Assembly (NCBI RefSeq): GCF_000702445.1
Contig: NZ_JNIF01000003.1
Location: forward strand, 3,658,001 to 3,722,000
Length of the DNA stretch: 64,000 nucleotides
Direction: 5' to 3'
Origin: Bryobacter aggregatus MPL3
Lineage (GTDB): Bacteria; Acidobacteriota; Terriglobia; Bryobacterales; Bryobacteraceae
Part shown: positions 47,147-55,535 of the stretch, one piece after another
How the letters are laid out: every line of letters starts with the position of its first letter
Position numbering within the stretch: position 1 is the stretch's first letter
Translations under genes and position numbers: made by a program
Notes under the pieces: model-generated
Seen by the model: only the letters and a program-made list of their open reading frames with translations
What the model was told of the DNA's origin: nothing
The model's database searches: none

Positions 47147-47650
47147 TCAGGAAACGATGCTGGCCGCCTTATCCATGACCGGTTCGGGCATAATCAGAGT
47201 CCGGTTCCGGCTCTCCAGAAAGTCCTGCATCGAGCCTTCACTTTGTAATAGGTCTGCCAAGGTAACGTTTAGTAGTACTCTCTCAAACATCGCTTGCAGC
47301 GCAATCCACAACGAGCGTAGGCTGCAGTCCGGGTTATGCACGCAAACCAGGTTCAATCCCGAATGGCGGACACAGAACTTGGCCCCGAACAGTTTTCCTC
47401 CCAGCGATTCTAGAACGTCTCCTAAGTAGATCTGTTTGGCAGGTTTTGCCAGTGTGTAGCCCCCGGCCTGGCCCCGAACACTCTTTACAAAACCAGCCAT
47501 GCGCAACAGTCGCATCAGCTTGGCGACGTTCGGCACGGACAGAGCTTCTGCCCTGCTGATCTCCGGTATACTGAGGCTAGCCTCGTCGCCCCGGCTTGCC
47601 ATCCGCAGGAGACAACGTAAGCCGTACTCCTCCTGAGCGCTCAATTTCAT
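47147..47650 (-). CDS. Rrf2-family transcriptional regulator
   Basis: A 167-residue Rrf2 regulator. The N-terminal winged helix (EEYGLRCLLRMA, ISRAEALSVPNVAKLMRLL, GGYTLAKPA) is typical. Three cysteines occur in FCVRHSGLNLVCVHNPDCSLR, which resembles the iron-sulfur site of IscR/NsrR. However, the first spacing is nine residues instead of the usual five. It may sense iron, redox or nitric oxide. The downstream adaptor gene on the same strand is its likely target, 15-25 bases away. No isc or suf genes are present here. Confidence 0.87.
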   Translation of the reverse strand: MKLSAQEEYGLRCLLRMASRGDEASLSIPEISRAEALSVPNVAKLMRLLRMAGFVKSVRGQAGGYTLAKPAKQIYLGDVLESLGGKLFGAKFCVRHSGLNLVCVHNPDCSLRSLWIALQAMFERVLLNVTLADLLQSEGSMQDFLESRNRTLIMPEPVMDKAASIVS

Positions 47651-47779
47651 AGCGGCATCTTAGCGTAATCATGTAACAGAAGGAAGCCTATTAATGACTG
47701 TTAATAATGCTACGTTCTATGTTGCCGGATCAAGCCTACTTAGAATCCCATCTATTGATGACTGGTCTCGCCAAATACA

Positions 47780-50323
47780 ATGCCATTTCAACTACAACCT
47801 ATCTCCGAGTTTTTAGTACGCCCAGAACTTCCTGACGCTTTGCGTCGCCTCCCGGAAATTGCCACAAATGTGCTTTGGAGTTGGGATCACCAACTGCGAG
47901 CCTTATTTCGCCGCCTGGATCCGGTCCTTTGGCGCGAGTGCCACAATCCTGTGCTGATGCTCAGCCGGCTGAAACCCGAACTGCTCCAACGCGCTTCAAA
48001 TGATGCCCGTTACCTGGCTGTTTATCAGCGGGCTTGTGAGCGATTTGATGCCTATATGCTCGCGCCACCAAGCTATAACGATGGCCGCTTGATCGCCTAT
48101 TTCTCAATGGAGTATGGGTTGGCGGAGTGCATGCCCATTTATTCGGGTGGGCTTGGGGTCTTAAGTGGCGATCATATGAAGTCGTCCAGCGATGAGAATT
48201 ACCCTCTTGTTGGCGTCGGGCTTCTTTATCAGAAGGGGTATTTTCAGCAAAGCTTAAATTCTGATGGCTGGCAGCAGGAGCGGACGCCAATCAACGACTT
48301 CTATCAGCTTCCTGTTCTGCCCGTCTTCCAGGCAGATGGCAGCGAGTTGCTGGTGACGGTGAAGCTGCCTGCGGGTCCGGTTTGGATTAAGGTTTGGCAG
48401 ATGATGGTGGGCCGCGTAAAGCTCTATCTGATGGACACCAACATCCCGCAGAACGAGGCTACGGGCTACCGTGATATTACGGACCAGCTCTATGGCGGCG
48501 ATGCGATCATGCGCATTCGCCAGGAAATCGTTCTTGGGATCGGGGGCCTCCGTGCGCTCAAGGCGCTCGGGCTCAAGCCCAACGTGTTCCATATGAATGA
48601 GGGACATTCTGCATTCATGCCGCTCGAGCGGATTCGTCTCCTGATCGAGGAGGAGAAGCTGAGCTTTGCCGAGGCCTTTGAAGCCACTCGCGCCAGCAAT
48701 ATCTTCACAACCCACACCAGCGTTCCGGCTGGGATCGATCTGTTTGATGGCGGGCTTGTCTTTGAGTATCTGAGTGCTTACTGTGACGAAGCGAAGATTC
48801 CGATCGATCAACTCTTTGCGCTCGGCCGGATGCACCCTGGCGATTCCTCAGAGCGTTACTCCATGGCCATCCTGGCGATGAAGGCGTCTGCCTACCGCAA
48901 CGCAGTTTCGATTCTGCACGGCGATGTCTCCAAGGAAATGTGGGCCGACCTTTGGCCGGGGCTCCCGGTCTCTGAGGTGCCGATCACTTCCGTTACCAAT
49001 GGCATTCATCTCCCCACGATGCTGTATGGCGAACTCGCGATGCTTTACGACCAGTACCTCCAGCCGGACTGGCGCGAGTGTTACACCGACCCGCGCATCT
49101 GGAACGATGTGAAGGACATCCCCTCGCGCGAGCTTTGGGAGGTGCATCGCAAGCAGAAACGCCAAATGGTGCAGTTTGTGCGGGACCGTTCTGTGCGAGC
49201 CGCGGAGCGGCGGAATGCGAGCGCGCCGGAATTGCGCCGCCTGGAACAGGTGCTCGATCCCGATGCCTTCACCATCGGCTTTGCCCGCCGCTTTGCCACC
49301 TACAAGCGGGCCACGCTTATCTTCCGTGACGTTGCCCGGCTCAAGAAGCTGCTCAACAGCAAAGACCGCCCGGTGCAGATCATCATTGCCGGCAAGGCCC
49401 ATCCCAAGGATCATCCGGGCAAGACGCTCATCCGTGAGATCGTACAGCTCTCCCGCGATCCGGAGCTTTCCCAGCATCTTGTTTTTGTCGAAGACTACAG
49501 TCTCCAGGTGGCCCGCGAAATGGTGCAGGGCGTCGATCTCTGGCTCAACAACCCCCGTCGTGGCGAGGAAGCTTGTGGCACGAGTGGGATGAAGGCTGCG
49601 ATCAACGGCGTTCCGAATCTCAGCATTCTCGATGGCTGGTGGGACGAGGCCTATGAGCCCGGTCTTGGTTTTGCTCTGGGCGATCGCGATATTTATGAGC
49701 CTGGGCAGGACGAGTTCCATGCCTCTGGAATCTATTCCATCCTGGAGAACGAAATTCTGCCGATGTACTTCCAGCGTGGCGATGATGGTTTGCCTGCGGA
49801 GTGGCTGGAGCGGGTGAGGTCCTGCATCCAGAAGATCAGTCCGCAGTTCAATGCGCAACGGATGATTCAGGAATATATGCATCGTCTTTATGAGCCGGCT
49901 TATCACGCCTCTCTCGAGTTCAGCAAGAATCAATATGCCGGGGCGCGTTCCCGGGCGCATTGGGCGAGCAAGGTGCAGGCGGCCTGGGATCGATTGCGTT
50001 TTGTCGACCAGGGCCCCAGGCCCAAGAATCTGATGACCAGCGGTCAGCCGATCCCTTTCCGTGTGGTTGTGGATCTGGCTGGTCTTGAGGCTTCGGATGT
50101 TCGTGTCGAGGCACTTGTCGGCGCCATCCGTCCAGATGGTACTCTGGAAGAGTCAGAGGTCGTCTTGCTCAAGCCGGCTGGTGACAACCAAGGTCTCTCC
50201 GTATTTGAAGCAAGCTATTTGCCTCGGCTCACAGGACGTTTGGGATACGCCCTACGGATCAGTCCGAATTATTTCATCGACCCACTCACGCGGCCTTGCG
50301 GCGACCTCATCCGCTGGGCCTAA
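47780..50323 (+). CDS. glgP: Alpha-glucan phosphorylase (GlgP/MalP-like)
   Basis: An 847-residue alpha-glucan phosphorylase that releases glucose-1-phosphate from glycogen or maltodextrin. The N-terminal DUF3417-type segment (ATNVLWSWDHQLRALF) marks the archaeal/bacterial branch. ITSVTNGIHLPT, ARRFATYKRA and EACGTSGMKAAINGVPNLS surround the active site, with the lysine in GMKAA the expected PLP attachment point. Length fits this branch. The gene is divergent from the Rrf2 gene; no glg neighbours are seen. Confidence 0.92.
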   Translation: MPFQLQPISEFLVRPELPDALRRLPEIATNVLWSWDHQLRALFRRLDPVLWRECHNPVLMLSRLKPELLQRASNDARYLAVYQRACERFDAYMLAPPSYNDGRLIAYFSMEYGLAECMPIYSGGLGVLSGDHMKSSSDENYPLVGVGLLYQKGYFQQSLNSDGWQQERTPINDFYQLPVLPVFQADGSELLVTVKLPAGPVWIKVWQMMVGRVKLYLMDTNIPQNEATGYRDITDQLYGGDAIMRIRQEIVLGIGGLRALKALGLKPNVFHMNEGHSAFMPLERIRLLIEEEKLSFAEAFEATRASNIFTTHTSVPAGIDLFDGGLVFEYLSAYCDEAKIPIDQLFALGRMHPGDSSERYSMAILAMKASAYRNAVSILHGDVSKEMWADLWPGLPVSEVPITSVTNGIHLPTMLYGELAMLYDQYLQPDWRECYTDPRIWNDVKDIPSRELWEVHRKQKRQMVQFVRDRSVRAAERRNASAPELRRLEQVLDPDAFTIGFARRFATYKRATLIFRDVARLKKLLNSKDRPVQIIIAGKAHPKDHPGKTLIREIVQLSRDPELSQHLVFVEDYSLQVAREMVQGVDLWLNNPRRGEEACGTSGMKAAINGVPNLSILDGWWDEAYEPGLGFALGDRDIYEPGQDEFHASGIYSILENEILPMYFQRGDDGLPAEWLERVRSCIQKISPQFNAQRMIQEYMHRLYEPAYHASLEFSKNQYAGARSRAHWASKVQAAWDRLRFVDQGPRPKNLMTSGQPIPFRVVVDLAGLEASDVRVEALVGAIRPDGTLEESEVVLLKPAGDNQGLSVFEASYLPRLTGRLGYALRISPNYFIDPLTRPCGDLIRWA

Positions 50324-50538
50324 AACATTTCACTGGAATCTCGTCACTTTCTGTGATAAACAAAGGATGGATATCCGCTTGGCGTAATGCACACCCTTCG
50401 TAACGGCGTGTACGCTTTGGGACCTGCCGGGGTGGCAGAACAGCGGAGACCAGCACACTCTCCTCTTGTCGATCACGAACGATGAATGCAATGTACGCGA
50501 CACACGAGTTGTGTTCCAACAAGGAGTAACCATAGCGC
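50324..50538. other. Leader region before the zinc-ribbon protein gene
   Basis: This 215-base stretch has no gene. It contains a perfect CTGCC/GGCAG hairpin with loop GGGGT (50424-50438) and other GC-rich segments. It may be a structured 5' leader or a small RNA; no family was recognised. Confidence 0.35.
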
Positions 50539-51039
50539 ATGGACAGCGATCGTAAATATTCTTCGCGCGGCTATCAGGACAATGGCCCCAATGACGGTGG
50601 CCGCCGGGAAGACCGGCCCAAATTTAATGGGCCGAAGCCTCCCATCGACGTAACGGGGCCTCGCCTGCCTCGCTTGGTCGAGAGCGTCACTGCTTCCCGT
50701 TGTTGGAACTGTTCCACCACACTCATGGGGGGAATCGAGTTTGATGCAAATTGCCCCAAGTGCAACTCCGCACTGCATTGTTGCAAGCAGTGCAGTTACT
50801 TTGAGCCCTCCACTCGCTTTCAATGCCTCAAGCCGATTCCGGAACGCATCAATAAGAAGGATCTTGCCAACACCTGCACCTTCTTCAAGACGCGTGTCAC
50901 TGTGGCCCGCGACACTCCGACGCAGCGTCCTGTGACCAGCTTGGGTGCGAATGGCCTAACCCGGCCTGTGGATCAGATTGCTTCCCCAAAGAGTTCTCAG
51001 GAGGCTCGCGCCGCCTTCGACAGCCTCTTTAAGAAGTAG
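50539..51039 (+). CDS. Hypothetical protein with zinc-ribbon-like cysteine motifs
   Basis: A 166-residue soluble protein. The N-terminal third is charged and Pro/Gly/Asp-rich, probably disordered. A central cysteine-rich part reads CWNC, CPKC and CCKQC, followed by single cysteines in FQCLKP and NTCTFF, consistent with one or two zinc ribbons. The C-terminal third is again low in structure. AAGGAG lies about 14 bases before the ATG. No known function; a nucleic-acid or protein-binding role is only a guess. Confidence 0.72.
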   Translation: MDSDRKYSSRGYQDNGPNDGGRREDRPKFNGPKPPIDVTGPRLPRLVESVTASRCWNCSTTLMGGIEFDANCPKCNSALHCCKQCSYFEPSTRFQCLKPIPERINKKDLANTCTFFKTRVTVARDTPTQRPVTSLGANGLTRPVDQIASPKSSQEARAAFDSLFKK

Positions 51040-51043
51040 GACC

Positions 51044-51622
51044 TCAAAGGTTTTTCAATTGCGCCAGTTCCCGCTGGCAACTCCGCATTTCTTTGACCTG
51101 CAACGTAACTGAGGCAAGAGTCCAGATTCCCAACAGAGAGAAGAACGGTAACATCTTCAGCCCCACTCCAGGAGTCTGATTGGCCTTTTGCAGTACAGGG
51201 TAGACGACTGCGGCAATTGCTAAAAAGAGTGGGCCATGCAGCCAGCGCCATGGTTGCCGAAGCCAATTGATCCGTTCCTTTAATGCGCTCCGGTAAAAGG
51301 CCAAGCCACTGTCCGTTGCCGCGTCTCCAGCCATACGGGCCGCCTTCGTTCGCCAAGCTCCTGGTGCGATTCCGAATAGCGTCCACGCAATCGCCAATCC
51401 AAATCCACTGCGGGCAATCAGATTCTCAGTGAAGGCCAGTCTCCAGCCACAGAAGAGAATGATGGCGATTCCGATGCCGAGATTGCCCAGCCGGTCACGG
51501 CGCATCTTGGCCTCAAATTGACGTGCCTTGCGCTGCATGTCGGCGCTCTTTGTCGCAAAATCCTCGGTGGGCTGACTCTGCCAGACCGTTCTGGGATCCT
51601 TGGGGTCGGGTTCATGATTCAT
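51044..51622 (-). CDS. Membrane protein coupled to an ECF sigma factor
   Basis: A 192-residue protein with a hydrophilic N-terminus of about 45 residues and four hydrophobic helices (for example LGNLGIGIAIILFCGW and GPLFLAIAAVVYPVL). Its ATG has AGGAGG and overlaps the end of the upstream sigma gene. This is the usual place of a membrane anti-sigma factor, although it matches no well-known anti-sigma family. The C-terminal QVKEMRSCQRELAQLK helix is cytoplasmic in most predictions by eye. Confidence 0.7.
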   Translation of the reverse strand: MNHEPDPKDPRTVWQSQPTEDFATKSADMQRKARQFEAKMRRDRLGNLGIGIAIILFCGWRLAFTENLIARSGFGLAIAWTLFGIAPGAWRTKAARMAGDAATDSGLAFYRSALKERINWLRQPWRWLHGPLFLAIAAVVYPVLQKANQTPGVGLKMLPFFSLLGIWTLASVTLQVKEMRSCQRELAQLKNL

Positions 51623-52148
51623 GACTTCCTCCTGTGCGAAAGCGGCGCGCCAGAATGTTCTTGATCCGGTGAATTTTCATAGCGATGTTGCCGGGGGAGA
51701 GGCCGGTAATCTCTCCGGTTGAGGCCGCATCCAGTCCTTCGAGATAGCACACGATGATCTGGCGATCCATCGCCTTCAAGCGCCGGATCATGGCCGAGAG
51801 CATCTCCAGCTGCTGTTGTGCCGAGAGCTTTTGAGGATCAGGATCGGCAATGACATCAAGATCTTCGATGCTGATGAGCGACAAGCGGAGCTTCCGCTCC
51901 CGGATCATATGACTGGTGGCTGTGTGGTGCGCTACCCGGTAGATCCAGGTCCGCAGCGAACAACGGCCATCGAAACTCCCCAAGCTCCGCCACAATTGCA
52001 GATGAATTTCCTGGAGCAGGTCGCGCCGCCGTTCCGGATCCGCTTCATAGGCGCGGGCCAGCCGATCCAGCGCGGCTCCGTAATCTGCCGTGGCTCGTTC
52101 GTACAGATCATTCTGGCTCAACTGCCGTATGCATCCTTCCACAACCAA
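51612..52148 (-). CDS. ECF RNA polymerase sigma factor
   Basis: A 178-residue ECF sigma factor. Region 2 contains RRRDLLQEIHLQLWRSL and CSLRTWIYRVAHHTA, and region 4 LKAMDRQIIVCYLEGLDA with GLSPGNIAMKIHRIK. The start is a TTG; a GTG two codons later is possible. It heads a two-gene operon with the membrane protein, in parallel to the sigma/anti-sigma pair at 34-35 kb but not closely alike in sequence. Confidence 0.87.
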   Translation of the reverse strand: MVVEGCIRQLSQNDLYERATADYGAALDRLARAYEADPERRRDLLQEIHLQLWRSLGSFDGRCSLRTWIYRVAHHTATSHMIRERKLRLSLISIEDLDVIADPDPQKLSAQQQLEMLSAMIRRLKAMDRQIIVCYLEGLDAASTGEITGLSPGNIAMKIHRIKNILARRFRTGGSHES

Positions 52149-52206
52149 GGTAGTCGTTCGATCAGGACCTTTCTAACAGTTTTTTATCTGCACGCCCCAA
52201 ACACTT

Positions 52207-52258
52207 CGAGCCAGACCGGCTCCGGAACTTGTGAGGTTCTCAGAGCTGGTCTGGCTCG
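52207..52258 (-). terminator. Long hairpin after the sugar-phosphate operon
   Basis: Perfect 11-base inverted arms (CGAGCCAGACC at 52207-52217, GGTCTGGCTCG at 52248-52258) enclose 30 bases that can form an inner GAAC/GTTC stem. It lies 34 bases after the last gene of the operon. No clean T run follows on the minus strand, so it is either a weak terminator or an RNA-stabilising end. Confidence 0.55.
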
Positions 52259-52291
52259 TGTGCGACAGATCCAGCGATAGAAGTAGCGGAA

Positions 52292-52849
52292 CTACTCTTT
52301 GACGTCCATGAACTGGTAGCACATCATGTGCAACGCGATCATGTGTGCGTCTTCAATGCGTCCCATGTGCGGTTCGGTGGTGCGGATTTCCAACTGGGCC
52401 AGCGGTCCCAGCTTGCCGCCGTCACGGCCGGTAAAAGCGATGGTCTTGCAGCCGATGGAATTGGCATACTCGACAGCGCGCAAAACATTGGGGGAATTGC
52501 CGGAGCCGCTGATTGCGATGACCACATCACCCTTGCTGCCGAAGTTCTTCAACTGCTCGAGGGCCGCATCGTGATAGTCGACGTCGTTCGAGTAAGCCGT
52601 CAAGGTCGGCATGTTGTCGTGCAGGGAGAGAATCTTGAAGCGCTTATCCTTCTGATAGCTGGCACCCTTCAGCATGTCGCAAACAAAATGCGAGGCGGAC
52701 GCGGCGCTTCCGCCATTGCCTGTCATGAAGATGGTGTTGCCGTTGTCACGTGCTTCGCGCAGAATCTCGATGGCGGTATCCACCTTCCCAAGATCCAGGC
52801 CATTCAATGTATCGATCAATTGTGTGCGATAAGTTTCGGTATAAGTCAT
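52292..52849 (-). CDS. SIS-domain sedoheptulose-7-phosphate isomerase-like protein
   Basis: A 185-residue SIS-domain protein close to GmhA, which turns sedoheptulose-7-phosphate into D-glycero-D-manno-heptose-7-phosphate for lipopolysaccharide. GNGGSAASASHFVCDM and ISGSGNSPNV are the sugar-phosphate-binding motifs; GRIEDAHMIALH supplies a likely catalytic histidine near the C-terminus. Its start overlaps the ROK kinase stop by four bases. A GmhA role is likely but other SIS isomerases cannot be excluded. Confidence 0.82.
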   Translation of the reverse strand: MTYTETYRTQLIDTLNGLDLGKVDTAIEILREARDNGNTIFMTGNGGSAASASHFVCDMLKGASYQKDKRFKILSLHDNMPTLTAYSNDVDYHDAALEQLKNFGSKGDVVIAISGSGNSPNVLRAVEYANSIGCKTIAFTGRDGGKLGPLAQLEIRTTEPHMGRIEDAHMIALHMMCYQFMDVKE

Positions 52850-53703
52850 TTTGAAAATCTTTCTTGCGCCAACGCGAGTGCGCCAAAGAGGACACTGTCG
52901 TCGGCCAGTAGGGCGGGGACGACATCAATGCGTGCCCGCGACCAGCTTGTAATCTGCGATCGGAGTTCCTTTCGCAAGGGGAGAAATAGTTTGTCGCCAG
53001 CTTTGCTGATGCCGCCGCCAATCACAATCCGCGCGGGATTCAGAATCATGATCGCTGCTTTCAATCCCAGCGCCAGATCAACGACATACTTCTCGACAAA
53101 TTCCGGGTCTTCTAACAATTCATGGGCCGGTTTCCCATGGTCGCGTTCGAGCCAAAGCCCGCAACACATGCGTTCAAAGCAACCATAGGCTCCACAAAGG
53201 CACTCCTGGCCGCCCGGACGAATGGTGAGATGTCCTAATTCGCCTGCATACCAGTCTGCGCCGCGATACAGTCCATGCTCTGTGAGGATGCCACCGCCAA
53301 TGCCGGTGGACAGGGTCATGTACAGCATGGGCCGATAGTCTTTGCCGGCCCCGTACACGCCCTCCCCCAGGGCTCCGACATTGGCGTCGTTGTCCATGAC
53401 CACAGGCGCGCCGGCCATCTCGCTGATGGTTTCTACGAGTGGGTTTTCATTCCAGCCGGCGACGTGTGTGGAAAGCGTCACCTTCTGTTGGCCAAAATCA
53501 ACCGGACCGCCGAAGCCAATGCCGCATCGTGCAATCTCGTGCTCTCTGCGCCAGTCACTGATGATGCCGGCGATCAGCGACAACATGGCCCGGGGGCCAC
53601 CACTGCGGTCTGTGAGGCGTGTCTCGCGGAGCACGAGTTCCTCGCCGGCAAATAAGCCGAGTGAAAACTTGGTGCCACCGATATCGAGCGCCAGGGTATT
53701 CAT
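52846..53703 (-). CDS. ROK-family sugar kinase
   Basis: A 285-residue ROK protein. The ATP motif DIGGTKFSLGLF is at the N-terminus. The ROK signature carries the zinc site GQECLCGAYGC preceded by GELGHLTI, and MDNDANVGALGEG includes the catalytic aspartate region. It phosphorylates a hexose or related sugar, such as glucose, fructose or an N-acetylhexosamine; the exact sugar is unknown. Both ends overlap neighbours by ATGA, so it is fully embedded in a heptose-type operon. Confidence 0.87.
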   Translation of the reverse strand: MNTLALDIGGTKFSLGLFAGEELVLRETRLTDRSGGPRAMLSLIAGIISDWRREHEIARCGIGFGGPVDFGQQKVTLSTHVAGWNENPLVETISEMAGAPVVMDNDANVGALGEGVYGAGKDYRPMLYMTLSTGIGGGILTEHGLYRGADWYAGELGHLTIRPGGQECLCGAYGCFERMCCGLWLERDHGKPAHELLEDPEFVEKYVVDLALGLKAAIMILNPARIVIGGGISKAGDKLFLPLRKELRSQITSWSRARIDVVPALLADDSVLFGALALAQERFSK

Positions 53704-54692
53704 GAGATCCCAACCGTGGCTGCTGCCGCGAGCACTTCCGCTTGCGTAGCTGTTCCTGTTCCTCGCTTCATAATCGTAACGCTTGCCACCAGATTGCCCA
53801 GATGGACTGCTTCATCGATTGTTGCGCCTGCGGCCAGTGCCGTTGCCGCGCCTGCCGAGAAACTGTCGCCTGCGCCGCAAATGTCGACCGGGTTGCTGAC
53901 GGAGATTGTCTTCAATTGCCGCATACCCGCTGCATCCACCACCTTCGCGCCGCGCTCGCCTTCTGTGACCACCAACGCCCGCAATTGCAATGCGGCGGCG
54001 AGTGGTTCAAAGTTCTCCTGCCCAGTCAGCCGGGTGGCCGTCTCCCGCGCTTCATCCTCATTGGGTTTCAGATAGCAATGGCGGAAGAATTCGGCGCGGC
54101 GTCTGGAATCGACCCAGACAATCTTATTTGGGTGGCTCGCCGCAAAGCGATTGATGGCTTCCTGCATCGCGTCCGTGATGACGCCCCCGCTGCTGGTCTC
54201 GGCCTGGTCGCAGATCAGCACGGCGTCGAACATCGGAGCATAGGACTCGAAGCACTTCACCAGTTTGCTGTCCAATTTGGCCGGAAGCGGCGTCGTATTG
54301 ATGTAGTCCACTCGAGGCAGGTCTTCGATACCCGTCTCCTTGTTGATGTGCTTGACATAAGTGAAGGTCTGCACCTCCGAGGAGCGGATCACCAGATCCA
54401 CACCAATGTCCCTCACGCCGAGCGCGCGAAATAGCTCATCGCCATGCGTATCCTCACCAATGACGCCCATCACTGCCACCTTGCCGACACCAAGGTCGGC
54501 AAGATTGTTGGCGATGGTGCCGCAGGCTCCCGCGGTGGGCACATAGCTGATTACGCCGATGCGTGGGATCCCTGTCTCGCGCGAAGGCTCTCGGGTCGCC
54601 GGGTCATAAGTACACCAGCGGTCCAGGCAAATATCGCCCACCACCAGCACATTCATTTTGGAAAAATTGCCGAGAATCTTCGAGATGCTCAT
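53700..54692 (-). CDS. PfkB-family kinase, HldE N-terminal-like (heptose-7-phosphate kinase)
   Basis: A 330-residue PfkB kinase resembling the kinase half of HldE (RfaE domain I). VLVVGDICLDRWCTYDP near the N-terminus and DICGAGDSFSAGAATAL near the C-terminus are the PfkB signatures. The start is the ATG of an ATGA overlap with the upstream HAD gene; the longer frame is a shadow. It would phosphorylate D-glycero-D-manno-heptose-7-phosphate at C1. The nucleotidyltransferase half of HldE is absent. Confidence 0.85.
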   Translation of the reverse strand: MSISKILGNFSKMNVLVVGDICLDRWCTYDPATREPSRETGIPRIGVISYVPTAGACGTIANNLADLGVGKVAVMGVIGEDTHGDELFRALGVRDIGVDLVIRSSEVQTFTYVKHINKETGIEDLPRVDYINTTPLPAKLDSKLVKCFESYAPMFDAVLICDQAETSSGGVITDAMQEAINRFAASHPNKIVWVDSRRRAEFFRHCYLKPNEDEARETATRLTGQENFEPLAAALQLRALVVTEGERGAKVVDAAGMRQLKTISVSNPVDICGAGDSFSAGAATALAAGATIDEAVHLGNLVASVTIMKRGTGTATQAEVLAAAATVGIS

Positions 54693-55498
54693 GACTTCGG
54701 AAACAGCGCCTCGCGCAGCAGGTCCATATTGGCGTAATTCGGGATGATGAAGTCTGCGCCGACCCCCGCCAGACGGTTGCGCTTCCAAGAATCTACGGTC
54801 TGGCAAGCAGGCTCTTCGGAAGCGACTCCGACGGCGACGCCGCCAGCCTGTTTTACCACTTCAATCTCGACATACCCATCGCCGAAACCAAGGAATTCCT
54901 CGCCCTTGTACTCGCTCGATTCCACAATCTGCTTCACCAGCAACGCCTTTGAGAACTTGCTCAAGTCGTCGAGCGCTCCAAACACGCCGCCATCGAAGTA
55001 ATCGTAAACATCCAGCAATTTGGCTTCTTCGACCACATTGTCATGGTCGGTACCACTGGCCAGGTACAGCTTCAGTCCGCGGGCCTTCAAATCTTCCAGC
55101 AGTGCGCGCGAGCCCGGCACCAGATGCTCTTCGGGAGAAGCCTTACCGCTGCGCAGATCCTCCAACCGATCCTTGATCACGTCGTGCAACGCGTCGAGGT
55201 ACATTTTTTTATAAACTTTGGGGTCTTCCGGCTGGCCGCCGCGCTTGCGAATCTGTTCGGCCAGCTCAATCATTTGATAAATTGTTTCGCGGCCAGTCAG
55301 GCGCGCGACAAATTCTTCCACCAGCTTGCGAAGTTCTTCCTCTGTTTCGCCCGTCTTTAGCTCGGCAAGAATGCCCACCATCTGTGGAACCATCACCTCA
55401 ACCCAACCGGTGCGAATCAAAGAAAGCGTGCCGTCAAAATCAAAGAGAACGACGCGTGCGTCATTGGCATGGACGCCGGGTCGAAGATGTTCAATCAT
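54689..55498 (-). CDS. HAD-superfamily phosphatase
   Basis: A 269-residue HAD hydrolase. Motif I reads LFDFDGTLS, motif II LASGTDHD, a lysine follows in KALLVKQI, and motif IV reads GFGDGYVEIE in place of the usual DD pair. It resembles phosphoglycolate-phosphatase-type HADs with a helical cap. As first gene of an operon with a PfkB kinase, a ROK kinase and a SIS isomerase it could dephosphorylate a sugar bisphosphate, as GmhB does in heptose synthesis, but it is not a GmhB homologue by length or motif. Confidence 0.85.
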   Translation of the reverse strand: MIEHLRPGVHANDARVVLFDFDGTLSLIRTGWVEVMVPQMVGILAELKTGETEEELRKLVEEFVARLTGRETIYQMIELAEQIRKRGGQPEDPKVYKKMYLDALHDVIKDRLEDLRSGKASPEEHLVPGSRALLEDLKARGLKLYLASGTDHDNVVEEAKLLDVYDYFDGGVFGALDDLSKFSKALLVKQIVESSEYKGEEFLGFGDGYVEIEVVKQAGGVAVGVASEEPACQTVDSWKRNRLAGVGADFIIPNYANMDLLREALFPKS

Positions 55499-55535
55499 TC
55501 CCCCCTATTATCCCAAACGCCAATTGTGCGGATTG

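Noticed and set aside
48848-49960. Minus-strand open frame (370 codons) inside glgP
   Set aside because: Shadow frame antisense to a well-supported phosphorylase.
50400-50538. Possible 6S RNA before the zinc-ribbon gene
   Set aside because: The long bulged helix with a central open loop that defines 6S RNA could not be drawn; only a short hairpin is present.
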